This document shows positions 15,679-25,273 of a DNA stretch of 64,000 nucleotides, piece after piece (position 1 is the stretch's first letter; the number at the start of each line of letters is the position of its first letter). Source of the DNA: Thermoplasmatota archaeon (GTDB lineage: Archaea > Thermoplasmatota > Thermoplasmata > Thermoplasmatales > Thermoplasmataceae); NCBI GenBank assembly GCA_023484105.1, contig JAMDBD010000034.1, positions 29,452 to 93,451 on the forward strand, written 5' to 3'. Made by a program: the position numbers and the translations under genes. The notes beneath the pieces were generated by a model. That model saw only the letters and a program-made list of their open reading frames with translations, was not told the origin of the DNA and made no database searches.

Positions 15679-16959
15679 CTATCCTTTTATATTTCCTGAG
15701 AACTCATCCAGAAAAACCGGTTTAATCAGTTCTCTGAGAAAGGACGTTGCATACATCCCACGTCCAAGGGTGAAGGAGATCCTGTTTCCCTGATGAAGAA
15801 TGAAATCCACCGGGAAGGATCTGATCGTTCTTCTGTCTCCGCTGGAACTTATCTCAGGAATTTCCCTGATCCGAAAATCAGAAGGGTTAACTCCCTCATC
15901 CTTCATTATGGAGTCGGCAATGCGTTCCATAGGGCTATCGCCTGCAACGAATCGGTATCCAGGAAGAGGAGCTGTAACTGAAAGATTTCTTGACTCTATG
16001 GCTGATCTGATCTTCGCCATGTTAAACTCATTAACATTGACTGTTTTACCTGTAGGATTCCCCAAACTGTCAGTTTCATAACAGATATCTCCGGGTCTTG
16101 GTTCAGCTACTGATCCTTCAACATGAAGCCTTTCAGAGACTATTCTGTTGAACAGGAAGGACTGGTAAGCATGAACAAACAGCATTCTCAGCTGCACAGG
16201 GAATACAGAAAATGCCTTTTTTATCTGTCCGTTCAGGATGAACTGCAGGAGCGATCTCTCGTACGAAAGATGAATGGGAAAATTCTTCAGGGCCTCTCTT
16301 GCGTCCTGAGTTTTGTAAAATTCAAGTCTGTACCATTCATCATCCAGGTCGGGATCTGCGATGTACTCCATAACTGCCTCTTCCATCTTTCCCATTATGA
16401 TCAACTTTCCCACTACATGGGTATTCGGCCTGATGGACCCGAATCTCTGAGGGCCGAAGAAATTAGGAAAACCGCCAACAGAGGCCACTTCTTCATATAT
16501 ATTCCGCACATCTTCTCCAAGATCACGTTCTGAAGCAAGTAATATTGAGAATCTGTTTCCAAGGAGATTTCCAAGCCTGAGCATATGATCAGAACGGAAT
16601 GCTTCAAGTAAAGCAAAACCCGGGAATGAGAGATCATTCACGTCAATGTCTGAATTTATGCAGAAATACTGGGTGGTCAGTGCCGTCTTATCCTTGGAAC
16701 CTGCATAAGTTATCCTTTTCCTGCTTATGCCCAGCCTCCTCGACAGTTCAATTAGAAACCTGTTTGTATCCCAGTCCCTGAGCTGCACCCTTATGTAAAG
16801 GAATTTCCCATTTTCCACTCTTTTGAAATCGACAGGAATTTCCTCTACGACAAAGGATTCCGGTTCCATTTTTATCCTACCGTAAACCCTAACCAGAGGA
16901 TTGGAGACATAACCGTATATTCCTATTCTCGACTCAGGGAATCTTCTCATAAAATGCAA
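15679..16959 (-). CDS. truD: tRNA pseudouridine synthase D
   Basis: Makes pseudouridine 13 in tRNAs. The N-terminal 'ESFVVEEIPVD', catalytic Asp90 in 'YAGSKDKTALTTQ', 'GPQRFGS', and the C-terminal 'GRGMYATSFLRELIK' are TruD signatures; archaeal members are this long (426 residues) because of an inserted TRUD domain. It follows mqnC on the same strand after 25 bp. An in-frame ATG three codons in is an alternative start. It converges on tbp with 18 bp between stop codons. Confidence 0.93.
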   Translation of the reverse strand: MHFMRRFPESRIGIYGYVSNPLVRVYGRIKMEPESFVVEEIPVDFKRVENGKFLYIRVQLRDWDTNRFLIELSRRLGISRKRITYAGSKDKTALTTQYFCINSDIDVNDLSFPGFALLEAFRSDHMLRLGNLLGNRFSILLASERDLGEDVRNIYEEVASVGGFPNFFGPQRFGSIRPNTHVVGKLIIMGKMEEAVMEYIADPDLDDEWYRLEFYKTQDAREALKNFPIHLSYERSLLQFILNGQIKKAFSVFPVQLRMLFVHAYQSFLFNRIVSERLHVEGSVAEPRPGDICYETDSLGNPTGKTVNVNEFNMAKIRSAIESRNLSVTAPLPGYRFVAGDSPMERIADSIMKDEGVNPSDFRIREIPEISSSGDRRTIRSFPVDFILHQGNRISFTLGRGMYATSFLRELIKPVFLDEFSGNIKG

Positions 16960-16984
16960 CCGGCACCATATTCTGAATACAGCA

Positions 16985-18085
16985 TCAGTACACTTTCACA
17001 GTCCTGTAGAGATTGTCTCTTTCCACAGGGACCTTGCCAATGTCCTTCAAGGCCTGGATAATTGTCTCCTTACGAAGGTTTCCCACATCCTTGCCGGTAG
17101 CCGGTATGACCTTTTCATCATATATTGTTCCACCCCAGTCATTGGCACCGGAACAAACTGTTATCTGCCCCATCTGGATGCCATTAGTCAGCCATGAGCT
17201 TTGGATGACAGGGATTTCATGGCCAAATGCTATTCGCGAGATGGCTATATTCCTGACAACTGCGTCTCCTCCACTTCTGCGGGTCACAAGACCATCCCTC
17301 TCCAGCCTTGTCTTCCCAGGCTCGAAGTTCCATGGAGTAAATGATAGAAATCCATGATATTTTCTCTGTAGGGTCAGAAGTCTGTAAAGATGATCTGCCC
17401 GATGGTAGCTATTTTCCACATGGCCGAACATCATTGTGGCAGTGGTTCTTATACCCATTCTGTGAGCAATTTCCATAACACCAAGCCATTCTGAGTCGCT
17501 TCCTTTTGGTCTTCCAAGCATCTTCCTGACATCCGCATCAAACATTTCTGCTCCAGCTCCAGGAACTGTCTCCAGTCCAGCATCCTTTAACTGACGCAGC
17601 AGGTCCTCGACAGAAATTTTTGCCTTCTTCGCTATGAATGAGATTTCGGAGGTCGAAAGCCCATTTATCCCAATTCTGGGAAACTCTGTCTTTATTCTTC
17701 TGAACAGCGACAGGTAATAATCAAGATCAAGTGAAGGATTAACTCCTCCCTGTATCAAAAGCTGGGTTATTCCAAACCTGTCATAGTATTTTTCAATTTC
17801 CTCTATTACGCGGTCTATTGTGAACGTATAGGAATCCTGTTCACTTCCAGTTCTGTAGAAGGCACAAAAATTGCATCTTACGTTGCAAACATTTGTGTAG
17901 TTCAGAATAAGATTGGAGACAAACGATACCCTGTTACCACTGATATCTTCAGTTATTGCAGAGGCGATACTGGCTAGGGTCGGGGTATCAACATAATCAT
18001 AGAGATACCGAATCATGTCTACGGTCATCTCTTCTGTTCCAGCTATACTCATAAAGATTTCAGGATCATAATCTGCCTTCTGCAC
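16985..18085 (-). CDS. mqnC: Cyclic dehypoxanthine futalosine synthase
   Basis: Radical SAM enzyme of the futalosine pathway to menaquinone. The cluster motif 'CNVRCNFCAFYR' (Cys67, 71, 74) is the MqnC/MqnE form; 'GVNPSLDLDYY', 'PGAGAEMF', 'MFGHVE' and 'FTPWNFEPGKTRL' fit MqnC best, with CofH and MqnE as more distant options. Length is 366 residues. A TATA-like TTTAATAAAATTT lies about 25 bp upstream. MqnD is encoded in the same window at about 27 kb, and the quinone-using Rieske/cytochrome b genes start 300 bp away on the other strand. Confidence 0.87.
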   Translation of the reverse strand: MQKADYDPEIFMSIAGTEEMTVDMIRYLYDYVDTPTLASIASAITEDISGNRVSFVSNLILNYTNVCNVRCNFCAFYRTGSEQDSYTFTIDRVIEEIEKYYDRFGITQLLIQGGVNPSLDLDYYLSLFRRIKTEFPRIGINGLSTSEISFIAKKAKISVEDLLRQLKDAGLETVPGAGAEMFDADVRKMLGRPKGSDSEWLGVMEIAHRMGIRTTATMMFGHVENSYHRADHLYRLLTLQRKYHGFLSFTPWNFEPGKTRLERDGLVTRRSGGDAVVRNIAISRIAFGHEIPVIQSSWLTNGIQMGQITVCSGANDWGGTIYDEKVIPATGKDVGNLRKETIIQALKDIGKVPVERDNLYRTVKVY

Positions 18086-18387
18086 AGATTGAAATCAAAC
18101 CGTGGTTTAATAAAATTTGTAAACTTCTAGAAATAATCTGTTGCAGGCCGTATTTAATCATACAACATCCATGCTGATCTGTCATACGATTCCTGCCCAT
18201 AGGTTCAGTGGTTTTAAGGCTGTGTAACTTGATCAGTATGCCAAAACCTAACAGATTAGGGAGTGCCAACAAATACGATATTTTCATAAACAAAATTGCA
18301 GTAACGATATACAGTCAAATGGAACCATTAACATAAATAACAATCCGGAAAGTGAAACAAGGAGAGGTTCAGCATAGGTGATCAAAA
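18086..18387. other. Divergent promoter region mqnC / Rieske gene
   Basis: No gene is supported here. On the mqnC side there is a TATA-like element (18105-18117) and a small perfect inverted repeat AAACC-GT-GGTTT (18097-18108) overlapping it, which could be an operator. On the Rieske side an AT-rich element lies at about 18330-18341 and an AGGTGA ribosome binding site at 18376-18381. A 75-codon minus-strand frame in the middle looks like chance. Confidence 0.35.
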
Positions 18388-19128
18388 GTGGATTTAGGCG
18401 ACAAAAAAGATATTAAAAACGATACAAAATCCGAAGTTAGAGAGCCATCCGTGAAGGATAGTGGGCGAAGGAGCTTCATAAAGATGATGGGTGTTCTTGC
18501 AGTTGGTGCAGGACTGGCTGTATCACTCCGCGGGCTGGTTCAGAGCATCATCCCGGCAAGTGTCGGGGTGACAAGTTTTCCAGATCTCACGCTTGTCGAT
18601 CAGTCAGGAAATCCTATAACAACAGATTCTCTTAAGGTGAATGATTACACCATAGTGCTGTTCAACTACCCGCTTCAGAATGAGCCTAACTTTCTTCTGC
18701 GTCTTGGAGATGCAAATGGCAATGACGTGGAGATTCCATCCATAACAGTTCACAACCCTGACGGTTCATCATTTACTTCTCCGGGTGGTAAAGGACCTTA
18801 CAAATCCGTGGTTGCATCGAGTGCAATATGCGAGCATCTAGGGTGCACACCACCCAACATAAGATTCTATCCTCCAACTATGACCGGCCCGTTTGCTGGA
18901 AAGATACACTGCGACTGTCATGGCAGCACCTATGATCCGTATAAGGGATTTCAGGTGGTCACTGGGCCTACTGTTCTGGCTCTTCCAAATGTAGTCATGA
19001 CTTACGATAACGGAAATTACAAGGTTTCAAACATGGTAGGGCCAACAATTCACGGTCATCCAACAGATCTGACCGGAGGTAACCCGCTCAGCTCAACAAC
19101 TTCGACAGCGATTTACACGCTTTCATGA
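18388..19128 (+). CDS. Rieske iron-sulfur protein with twin-arginine signal
   Basis: High-potential [2Fe-2S] subunit of a cytochrome bc-type quinol oxidase complex. The N-terminus has a Tat signal ('GRRSFIKMMGVLAVGAGL', RR at residues 27-28) that doubles as a membrane anchor. The cluster motifs are 'CEHLGC' (Cys148, His150, Cys153) and 'CDCHGS' (Cys175, Cys177, His178); Cys148/His150/Cys175/His178 would hold the cluster and Cys153-Cys177 would form the stabilising disulfide. The start is GTG six bases after AGGTGA. The cytochrome b gene follows after 13 bp, so the two form an operon. TatA and TatC, needed for its export, are encoded at about 60-61.5 kb. Confidence 0.93.
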   Translation: MDLGDKKDIKNDTKSEVREPSVKDSGRRSFIKMMGVLAVGAGLAVSLRGLVQSIIPASVGVTSFPDLTLVDQSGNPITTDSLKVNDYTIVLFNYPLQNEPNFLLRLGDANGNDVEIPSITVHNPDGSSFTSPGGKGPYKSVVASSAICEHLGCTPPNIRFYPPTMTGPFAGKIHCDCHGSTYDPYKGFQVVTGPTVLALPNVVMTYDNGNYKVSNMVGPTIHGHPTDLTGGNPLSSTTSTAIYTLS

Positions 19129-19141
19129 ACGGTGAAACAAT

Positions 19142-20767
19142 ATGAGTGATGAATCTGAAATAAGAAAAGAAAATATGATTAGCCAGATAATGAACAGTCC
19201 GCAGCCTCTTCCGAGAAGGGTTCCGGATTACATGAGGAAGAAGGGTGGCATATGGTACTGGACTGGCGCCATGGTTATGTTCGCATTCTTTTATGAGGTT
19301 ATAACAGGCCTTGTTCTACTGTTCTTTTACCAGCCTTCCAATCCGTTCGGAAGCAGCGAAGCGCTTGTCTATAACGTTCCTTTCGGATCAATAATGCTCT
19401 CTACACATCTTTATGGCGCATATGTGATGATAGCGCTTGTTTACATCCATCTTTTGAGGAATTACTTCGTAGGTGCATATAAGAAACCCAGGGAAATGCA
19501 GTGGATCACCGGTGTGCTTCTCCTGGTGCTGACGCTAGGTGCTGCATTTTTCGGATATACAATGGACGGTGATGTGCTTGCGAAGGCAGCCACATCAATT
19601 GGAAGCACCATAGCGGCAGGAACGCCGTATATCGGAAATGCAGTGAACGCAATATTTTTCGGTAATGGGACAGCTCTTTCTCTTTATTCAAGGCTGTTGG
19701 GCTGGCACATAGTCATGGTACTTCTCATAGGAGTTTTATTTGCAGTGCATTTCTTTATGGCAGAATATAACACCATAATGCCAAGAGGAAAGGATGTAAA
19801 TTACAGGGCTCCGGCTGTTGATACAGACAAGCCGGAATACAAACCATGGTATCCGCACAATTTGGCATTCATGATGGAACTCTTTTTCATAGTTGTTGCA
19901 GCAATAGTGCTCATTCCATCCGTGTTTGCACTCTGGCCATCCATTCCGGTTGTATTTTCACCTTTTCCTGCTTCTCCCACTGTTATAGCAAATACACCGC
20001 CCTGGTTCCTTCTCTTTGTTTACAAGGAACTGGACTTCAACTTTGCCTCGACATTATTGAATCCATTCTGGGATACTGTATTATTTGTAGGTGCTCCGCT
20101 CCTGTACCTGCTCATCATTCCGTACTTAGACAGAAGCAGTTCGCTAATGTTATCTGACCGCTGGATATTCGTTGCGCTGGGTGTAACAGGTGTTGTGTAC
20201 CTTGTGGGCCTTTCCACATGGGCCTTTGTATATGGCGTTCTACAACCAACAATGATAGTGCCAAATTATCAGGTCGCCATATTCTTCTTCGTGCCAGCAG
20301 TGCTCATCTTTCTGTTCACATATTTGGTGAGAAATAGCATTCACCTGAACAAACTGAAACTGAAACGTCCTGAGGTGCTCTTCACAATCGTTGGCCTTAT
20401 GGGATTCTTTTCTGTCGTATCCGGCATACTGATATATGAATCATACGTGCTCCATGATGCGTATGCCCTTCCTGGAATGGCTGCGATGCTCACCATCACC
20501 GCAATTCTGGCTGTGATTTCCGTGGCAATAATTCTTGGTATATTCAATCCCGGATATTCTGGTGATACCGTTCTTGCGACACCGAAGACCAGGATCATTG
20601 CCGCATCTATGTTTGGGGCGCTGTCGCTTTTCATTGCGATTGAGGTTTCTTTTATCAAACCGGATTCGCCTACGAACAACGCATATTATGGAATAGGACT
20701 GGCAATGATCCTGCTGGCAGTGGCTGGGATAATAAGGATTTACAGGGGAGAGTCCCTGGGAGAATAA
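19142..20767 (+). CDS. Cytochrome b subunit of the Rieske/cytochrome b complex
   Basis: A polytopic membrane protein of 541 residues. The N-terminal four-helix unit holds two pairs of haem-b ligands: His89/His103 ('STHLYGAY', 'YIHLLRNY') and His189/His203 ('GWHIVM', 'AVHFF'), each pair 14 apart as in bc1-type cytochrome b. The C-terminal part (from about residue 230) is longer than the usual subunit IV-like region and contains about eight further hydrophobic helices. Oxidises menaquinol and passes one electron to the Rieske centre. No cytochrome c1 gene follows, so the final acceptor may be a copper protein elsewhere. Confidence 0.9.
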   Translation: MSDESEIRKENMISQIMNSPQPLPRRVPDYMRKKGGIWYWTGAMVMFAFFYEVITGLVLLFFYQPSNPFGSSEALVYNVPFGSIMLSTHLYGAYVMIALVYIHLLRNYFVGAYKKPREMQWITGVLLLVLTLGAAFFGYTMDGDVLAKAATSIGSTIAAGTPYIGNAVNAIFFGNGTALSLYSRLLGWHIVMVLLIGVLFAVHFFMAEYNTIMPRGKDVNYRAPAVDTDKPEYKPWYPHNLAFMMELFFIVVAAIVLIPSVFALWPSIPVVFSPFPASPTVIANTPPWFLLFVYKELDFNFASTLLNPFWDTVLFVGAPLLYLLIIPYLDRSSSLMLSDRWIFVALGVTGVVYLVGLSTWAFVYGVLQPTMIVPNYQVAIFFFVPAVLIFLFTYLVRNSIHLNKLKLKRPEVLFTIVGLMGFFSVVSGILIYESYVLHDAYALPGMAAMLTITAILAVISVAIILGIFNPGYSGDTVLATPKTRIIAASMFGALSLFIAIEVSFIKPDSPTNNAYYGIGLAMILLAVAGIIRIYRGESLGE

Positions 20768-20801
20768 CCGGTGGTAAATTTAACAGTGCAGAAGCAACCA
20801 C

Positions 20802-22451
20802 TCATTCAAAATAGGGGGTCCTGAACTTAACCCCCCTGCCAATCAGTTCGCGGGATCTTTCATACCCTGCATCTGCGTGTCTTATCACACCTATGCCTGA
20901 GTCCGCATTCAAAACTCTGCTGATCCTCATGCTTGCCTCTTCTGTTCCATCAGCAACAAGAACAAAGCCTGCGTGTATTGAATTTCCTATTCCCGTTCCT
21001 CCGCCGTGGTGCACAGATACCCATGTTGCTCCAGAGACAGCATTGAGAAGTGCGTTGAGTATGGGCCAGTCGGCAATTGCGTCACTGCCATCCTTCATTG
21101 ACTCAGTCTCCCTGTAAGGCGAAGCAACAGATCCGGTGTCATGGTGGTCTCTTCCAAGAGCCACGGGTGCAGAAACTTCACCTTTCATTACCAGGTCATT
21201 AATTAACAGGCCAATCTTTTCCCTCTCCCCGTAACCTGCATAACATATTCTTGCTGGCAACCCCTGGAATTTTATATTATTCTTTGCCAGGTTGATCCAT
21301 TTCACAAGGTGCCTGTTATCGCTCATCTGCCTGGAAATCTCTTCATCAATCCGGTATATATCATCAGGGTTTCCAGAAAGAGCCACCCACCTGAACGGGC
21401 CGGATCCAACCTCAAACAGATCCCTGATGTACTCAGGAACATAGCCTGGTATGGTGAAAGCATCGCTGAAACCACCTTCCTTTGCCCTCGTTCTAAAGTC
21501 ATTGCCATAGTCGAAAACAACACTCCCCCTTCTTTTGAACCCGATTATTGCCTCTGCCTCCTTCACAATTGAGTTATAGACAAGCTTTCTATAGGAGTTT
21601 ATATCGCGCTCCCTGAGAGAGGCAGCTTCATCCAGGGAAAGGCCCGAGGGAATGTATCCGTTATCCAGATCATGAGCGGCTGTCTGATCTGAAACCACAT
21701 CAGGGAGAATGTTCCTTTTCAGTATTTCCGGGTATACGTCTGCAGCATTTCCAAGAAGCCCTACGGATACTGGCGCTTTGTCAGAGGATTCTCGAATAAT
21801 GCTGAATGCCCTCTCAATATCGTCAGTCCAGGTATCAAGATACCTTCCCCTGATCCTCCTTTCGATCTTCGATCTGTCGACTTCGACCACAATGCTGGAT
21901 GCGCCGGCCATCTTCGCAGCGAGAGGCTGTGCGCCACCCATTTCTCCAAGTCCTGAAGAGAGATATGTCTTTCCTCTGAGATCGTCGGAATGAAAATTCT
22001 TTTTTGCAATGGCACTCAGGGTTTCATATGTTCCCTGTATTATTCCCTGCGTTCCAATGTATATCCAGCTTCCTGCGGTCATCTGTCCAAACATGGTCAG
22101 ACCCCTGCGCTCAAGATCCCAGAAATAATCATCTGTGGCCCACCTTGGAACAATCTGTGCATTAGAGATCAGAACGCGCGGACTTTCCTCTGTTGTTTTG
22201 AAAATGCCAACAGGCTTTCCTGACTGTATAAGCAGCGTTTCGTCATTTTCAAGGCTCTTTAGGGATTCTATGATCTTCTGAAGGGCTTCCATGTTTCTTG
22301 CGGCCTTTCCCTTTCCACCATACACAATGAGATTTGCCGGGTCCTTTGCCACCTCGGGATCAAGGTTGTTAAGCAAAAGCCTGAGAGCAGCCTCCTGTCT
22401 CCATCCCTTTGTATTCAGCTTTTTTCCGGTTGGAGTCTTAGGTATGTTCAT
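20802..22451 (-). CDS. hutU: Urocanate hydratase
   Basis: Second step of histidine degradation: urocanate to imidazolonepropionate, using NAD+ as an electrophile. Clear family motifs are '[10 protein letters not shown]', '[23 protein letters not shown]', '[17 protein letters not shown]' (NAD binding) and 'HHGGGTGIG'. The 549-residue length is standard. I start at the ATG at 22451 because a TATA-like element (about 22478-22486) lies about 30 bp upstream; a start five codons earlier would be too close. No other hut genes are present, so the rest of the pathway must be elsewhere. Confidence 0.94.
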   Translation of the reverse strand: MNIPKTPTGKKLNTKGWRQEAALRLLLNNLDPEVAKDPANLIVYGGKGKAARNMEALQKIIESLKSLENDETLLIQSGKPVGIFKTTEESPRVLISNAQIVPRWATDDYFWDLERRGLTMFGQMTAGSWIYIGTQGIIQGTYETLSAIAKKNFHSDDLRGKTYLSSGLGEMGGAQPLAAKMAGASSIVVEVDRSKIERRIRGRYLDTWTDDIERAFSIIRESSDKAPVSVGLLGNAADVYPEILKRNILPDVVSDQTAAHDLDNGYIPSGLSLDEAASLRERDINSYRKLVYNSIVKEAEAIIGFKRRGSVVFDYGNDFRTRAKEGGFSDAFTIPGYVPEYIRDLFEVGSGPFRWVALSGNPDDIYRIDEEISRQMSDNRHLVKWINLAKNNIKFQGLPARICYAGYGEREKIGLLINDLVMKGEVSAPVALGRDHHDTGSVASPYRETESMKDGSDAIADWPILNALLNAVSGATWVSVHHGGGTGIGNSIHAGFVLVADGTEEASMRISRVLNADSGIGVIRHADAGYERSRELIGRGVKFRTPYFE

Positions 22452-22602
22452 ATAACGGACATGCAACGATGGTAAATATGGATTTATACAGAACTATTCG
22501 GTAATTAAAATATTTAGAATAAACAGGTAGTTCATAATCATGCTGGAAAGTGTTATATTCATATTAATAACAGGGCTTCTTATCAGATTTTTTCATGCAT
22601 TC

Positions 22603-23889
22603 CTAAAGTCCCACAACAGGGGATCTGTTGAGCGTCAGATTTCTTGTGTTCCCGAAGGAAACAATGTTTATCTTTCTCTTCACAGAATGCTCAATGAAGT
22701 CTATGTAATCGGCAAGAGAGTCAGGAAGGGCAGAAAATCCATGCTTGGTCATTTCCAGAATCTTGTCTCTCTCAAGTTTGCCCCAGCTTTTAAATTCCTG
22801 GTACTGCACATTCTCAGGATTCTGAGGAGGGTTGCAGACATCTTCACAGTCATAGTCAACAATCACCTTCACGTTATCAAACGCTCCAAGCGTATCGATC
22901 CTTGTCAGCGCAAGATAATCGACGTCGTTGAGTCTTACCGCATAGTTAAGAAGCTTTAAATCAAGCCATCCAACCCGCCTTGGCCTGCCTGTGGTTGTTC
23001 CGAATTCATTTCCCTCTTTTCTCAATCTCTCAGCCTCTGGCCCAGTGATCTCAGACGGGAAATTTCCAGATCCTACCTTCGACGTATATGCTTTGACCAC
23101 TCCAATGACATTCTTGATCCTTCGGAATGAGAACCCGGCTGCGGTTGATATCGATCCGGCCAGGGTGTTCGAGGAAGTAACGTATGGATACATGCCATGA
23201 TCTATGTCCAGCAGTGTACCGTGGGAACTCTCGAAAAGCAACTCCTGACCTGCTGCATCCAGCTCGGCAAGTTTTGAAGAGGTATCACAGATATATCGCG
23301 ACAGTTCCTGACCGGCCCTATAGAGATCATCAATCATTTTCGAACTTGAACTTTCACTGGAGAGATCAGTGCCTTCCAGCAGATGGCCCTTAAGTGCCAG
23401 GAGAACCTTGACCTTCTGCGTCATAGATTCCCGCGAGTAAAGATCAGCCATCCTTATGCCGGTTCTTGCATACTTGTCCTCATAAGCTGGGCCTATACCC
23501 TGTGCCGTCGTTCCTATCTTAAGGTCACCCCTCAGGCTCTCCTCCTTCTGATCGAGGTATTTGTGCAAAGGCGTCACAACATGGGCTTCCTTGCTGATAT
23601 GGATACTCAGATTCCTGTTGTATTCCTTTATGGATTTAATCTCCTCAAGAAGAATGTAGGGATCCAGAACCATTCCATTGCCAAGAACTATGTGCTTGGC
23701 AGAAAGGCTGCCGGATGGGACAAGATGGAACTTGAAGGTCTTTTCATCTGTCACAACAGTATGGCCTGCATTTGATCCGCCGTTAAACTTTGCCACAACG
23801 TCAAAGGAGCTGCTCAGGTAGTCAACGATCTTCCCTTTGCCTTCATCGCCGAACTGTAAACCAACCACAACAGTGTTGTTTCTTCCCAA
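22603..23889 (-). CDS. purA: Adenylosuccinate synthetase
   Basis: Makes adenylosuccinate from IMP, aspartate and GTP on the way to AMP. The N-terminal 'VVGLQFGDEGKGKIVDYL' P-loop-like GTP site, 'NGGSNAGHTV', 'GTTAQGIGPAYEDKYAR', 'GTLLDIDHGMYPYVTSSN' and 'TTTGRPRRVGWLD' are all present. The length, 428 residues, is normal. The 151 bp between this gene and hutU carries the hutU promoter and nothing else recognisable. Confidence 0.96.
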   Translation of the reverse strand: MGRNNTVVVGLQFGDEGKGKIVDYLSSSFDVVAKFNGGSNAGHTVVTDEKTFKFHLVPSGSLSAKHIVLGNGMVLDPYILLEEIKSIKEYNRNLSIHISKEAHVVTPLHKYLDQKEESLRGDLKIGTTAQGIGPAYEDKYARTGIRMADLYSRESMTQKVKVLLALKGHLLEGTDLSSESSSSKMIDDLYRAGQELSRYICDTSSKLAELDAAGQELLFESSHGTLLDIDHGMYPYVTSSNTLAGSISTAAGFSFRRIKNVIGVVKAYTSKVGSGNFPSEITGPEAERLRKEGNEFGTTTGRPRRVGWLDLKLLNYAVRLNDVDYLALTRIDTLGAFDNVKVIVDYDCEDVCNPPQNPENVQYQEFKSWGKLERDKILEMTKHGFSALPDSLADYIDFIEHSVKRKINIVSFGNTRNLTLNRSPVVGL

Positions 23890-24055
23890 TAGGTTCCCCG
23901 GTGATTGCAGATGCCAGTGGCTTATTTAGAATTTTGTTGAAAGCAATGAGAAAGAAAAGGATCCTTCCCAATTTGCAACATGACTCTTTGCAGTACATTG
24001 GCTTTCATGTTAGCAACCTAATTTAAATGAAGATGGGATTACCGCAGGATAAAAA

Positions 24056-25273
24056 ATGGCGTTCATAGAGATAGAGTCTGAAACAGGTATTAAAGTGCCG
24101 GATTCCCCCACAATAGGTTATATTGAAGGGGACGGGATCGGTCCAGACATCTCCAGGGTGGCAATAAAAGTCCTGAATTCAGCCGTTGAAATGGCATATC
24201 ATGGGAACAAGTCCGTAGAGTGGAAAAAGGTGATCGCAGGGGACGAAGCATATGAAAAAACTGGAAAGCACCTTCCTCAGGAGTCCCTGGACATGCTTAA
24301 GAAATGCGTAATATCAATAAAAGGACCACTGACAACGCCGATAGGCGAGGGCTTCAGAAGTCTCAACGTAACTTTGAGGCAGTACTTTGATCTTTATGCC
24401 AACGTGAGGCCTGTCAGGTATTTCCCGGGGGTACCTTCACCAGTGAAAAACCCAGAGCTTGTGAACATGGTAATATTCAGGGAAAACACTGAAGATCTCT
24501 ATGCTGGCATTGAATGGAGATACAACTCCGATGAGGCGAAGATGATAAGATGGTACCTCAATGAGAAATTTCAGGTGAAGATTCCAGATGATGCAGGAAT
24601 AGGAATAAAACCAATAAGCAAATTCAAGTCAACTAGGCTTGTACGCAAGGCAATTCAGTATGCAATACAGAACCACAGAAAGAGCGTTACCCTTGTTCAT
24701 AAGGGCAACATAATGAAATACACTGAGGGAGCATTCAAGGAGTGGGGATATGAGGTTGCCAGGGAGGAATTCAAGGACTATACGGTTACAGAGGAAGAAT
24801 ACAGCAATTCCCCGGGGACGTCCTCGTGGAAGATAGTGATCAAGGACAGGATCACGGACAATATGTTCCAGCAGGTGCTCACCAGGACTCAGGATTACGA
24901 CATAATTGCTACAACCAACCTGAATGGCGACTATCTTTCAGATGCAATTGCAGCACAGGTAGGAGGGCTGGGAATAGCTCCTGGGGGTAACATAGGAGAT
25001 GTTTACGCCATATTCGAGGCTGTTCATGGCACTGCTCCTAAGTATGCGGGTATGGATATTGCCAATCCTACATCACTTATCCTTTCTGGTGCAATGATGC
25101 TGAGACACATAGGGTGGGTTGAGGCTTCAGATATAATAGAAGAAGCTGTTGGCGAGTGCTACAGGGAACAGAAAGTGACCCAGGATATGGCAAGAGTCAT
25201 GAATGTGAAGGCGCTTAAATGCTCTGAGTTCGGCGACGAAGTTGTGAAAAGAATGAGGAAATCCTCATCCTAA
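24056..25273 (+). CDS. icd: Isocitrate dehydrogenase (probably NADP-dependent)
   Basis: TCA-cycle enzyme converting isocitrate to 2-oxoglutarate. 'GYIEGDGIGPDI', 'GPLTTPIGEGFRSLNVTLRQYFDLYANVRPV' (substrate Ser and Arg residues) and 'FRENTEDLYAGIEW' are diagnostic for prokaryotic type I IDH, and 'VHKGNIMKYTEGAF' and 'GGLGIAPGGNIGD' follow. The length of 405 is normal. NADP preference is the usual case for this subgroup but is inferred. The 3' end overlaps the convergent ALDH-like gene by four bases. Confidence 0.94.
   Translation: MAFIEIESETGIKVPDSPTIGYIEGDGIGPDISRVAIKVLNSAVEMAYHGNKSVEWKKVIAGDEAYEKTGKHLPQESLDMLKKCVISIKGPLTTPIGEGFRSLNVTLRQYFDLYANVRPVRYFPGVPSPVKNPELVNMVIFRENTEDLYAGIEWRYNSDEAKMIRWYLNEKFQVKIPDDAGIGIKPISKFKSTRLVRKAIQYAIQNHRKSVTLVHKGNIMKYTEGAFKEWGYEVAREEFKDYTVTEEEYSNSPGTSSWKIVIKDRITDNMFQQVLTRTQDYDIIATTNLNGDYLSDAIAAQVGGLGIAPGGNIGDVYAIFEAVHGTAPKYAGMDIANPTSLILSGAMMLRHIGWVEASDIIEEAVGECYREQKVTQDMARVMNVKALKCSEFGDEVVKRMRKSSS

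Noticed and set aside
18066..18293. A 75-codon minus-strand frame upstream of mqnC
   Set aside because: It covers the mqnC promoter, has no ribosome binding site or family likeness, and its composition is not convincing.
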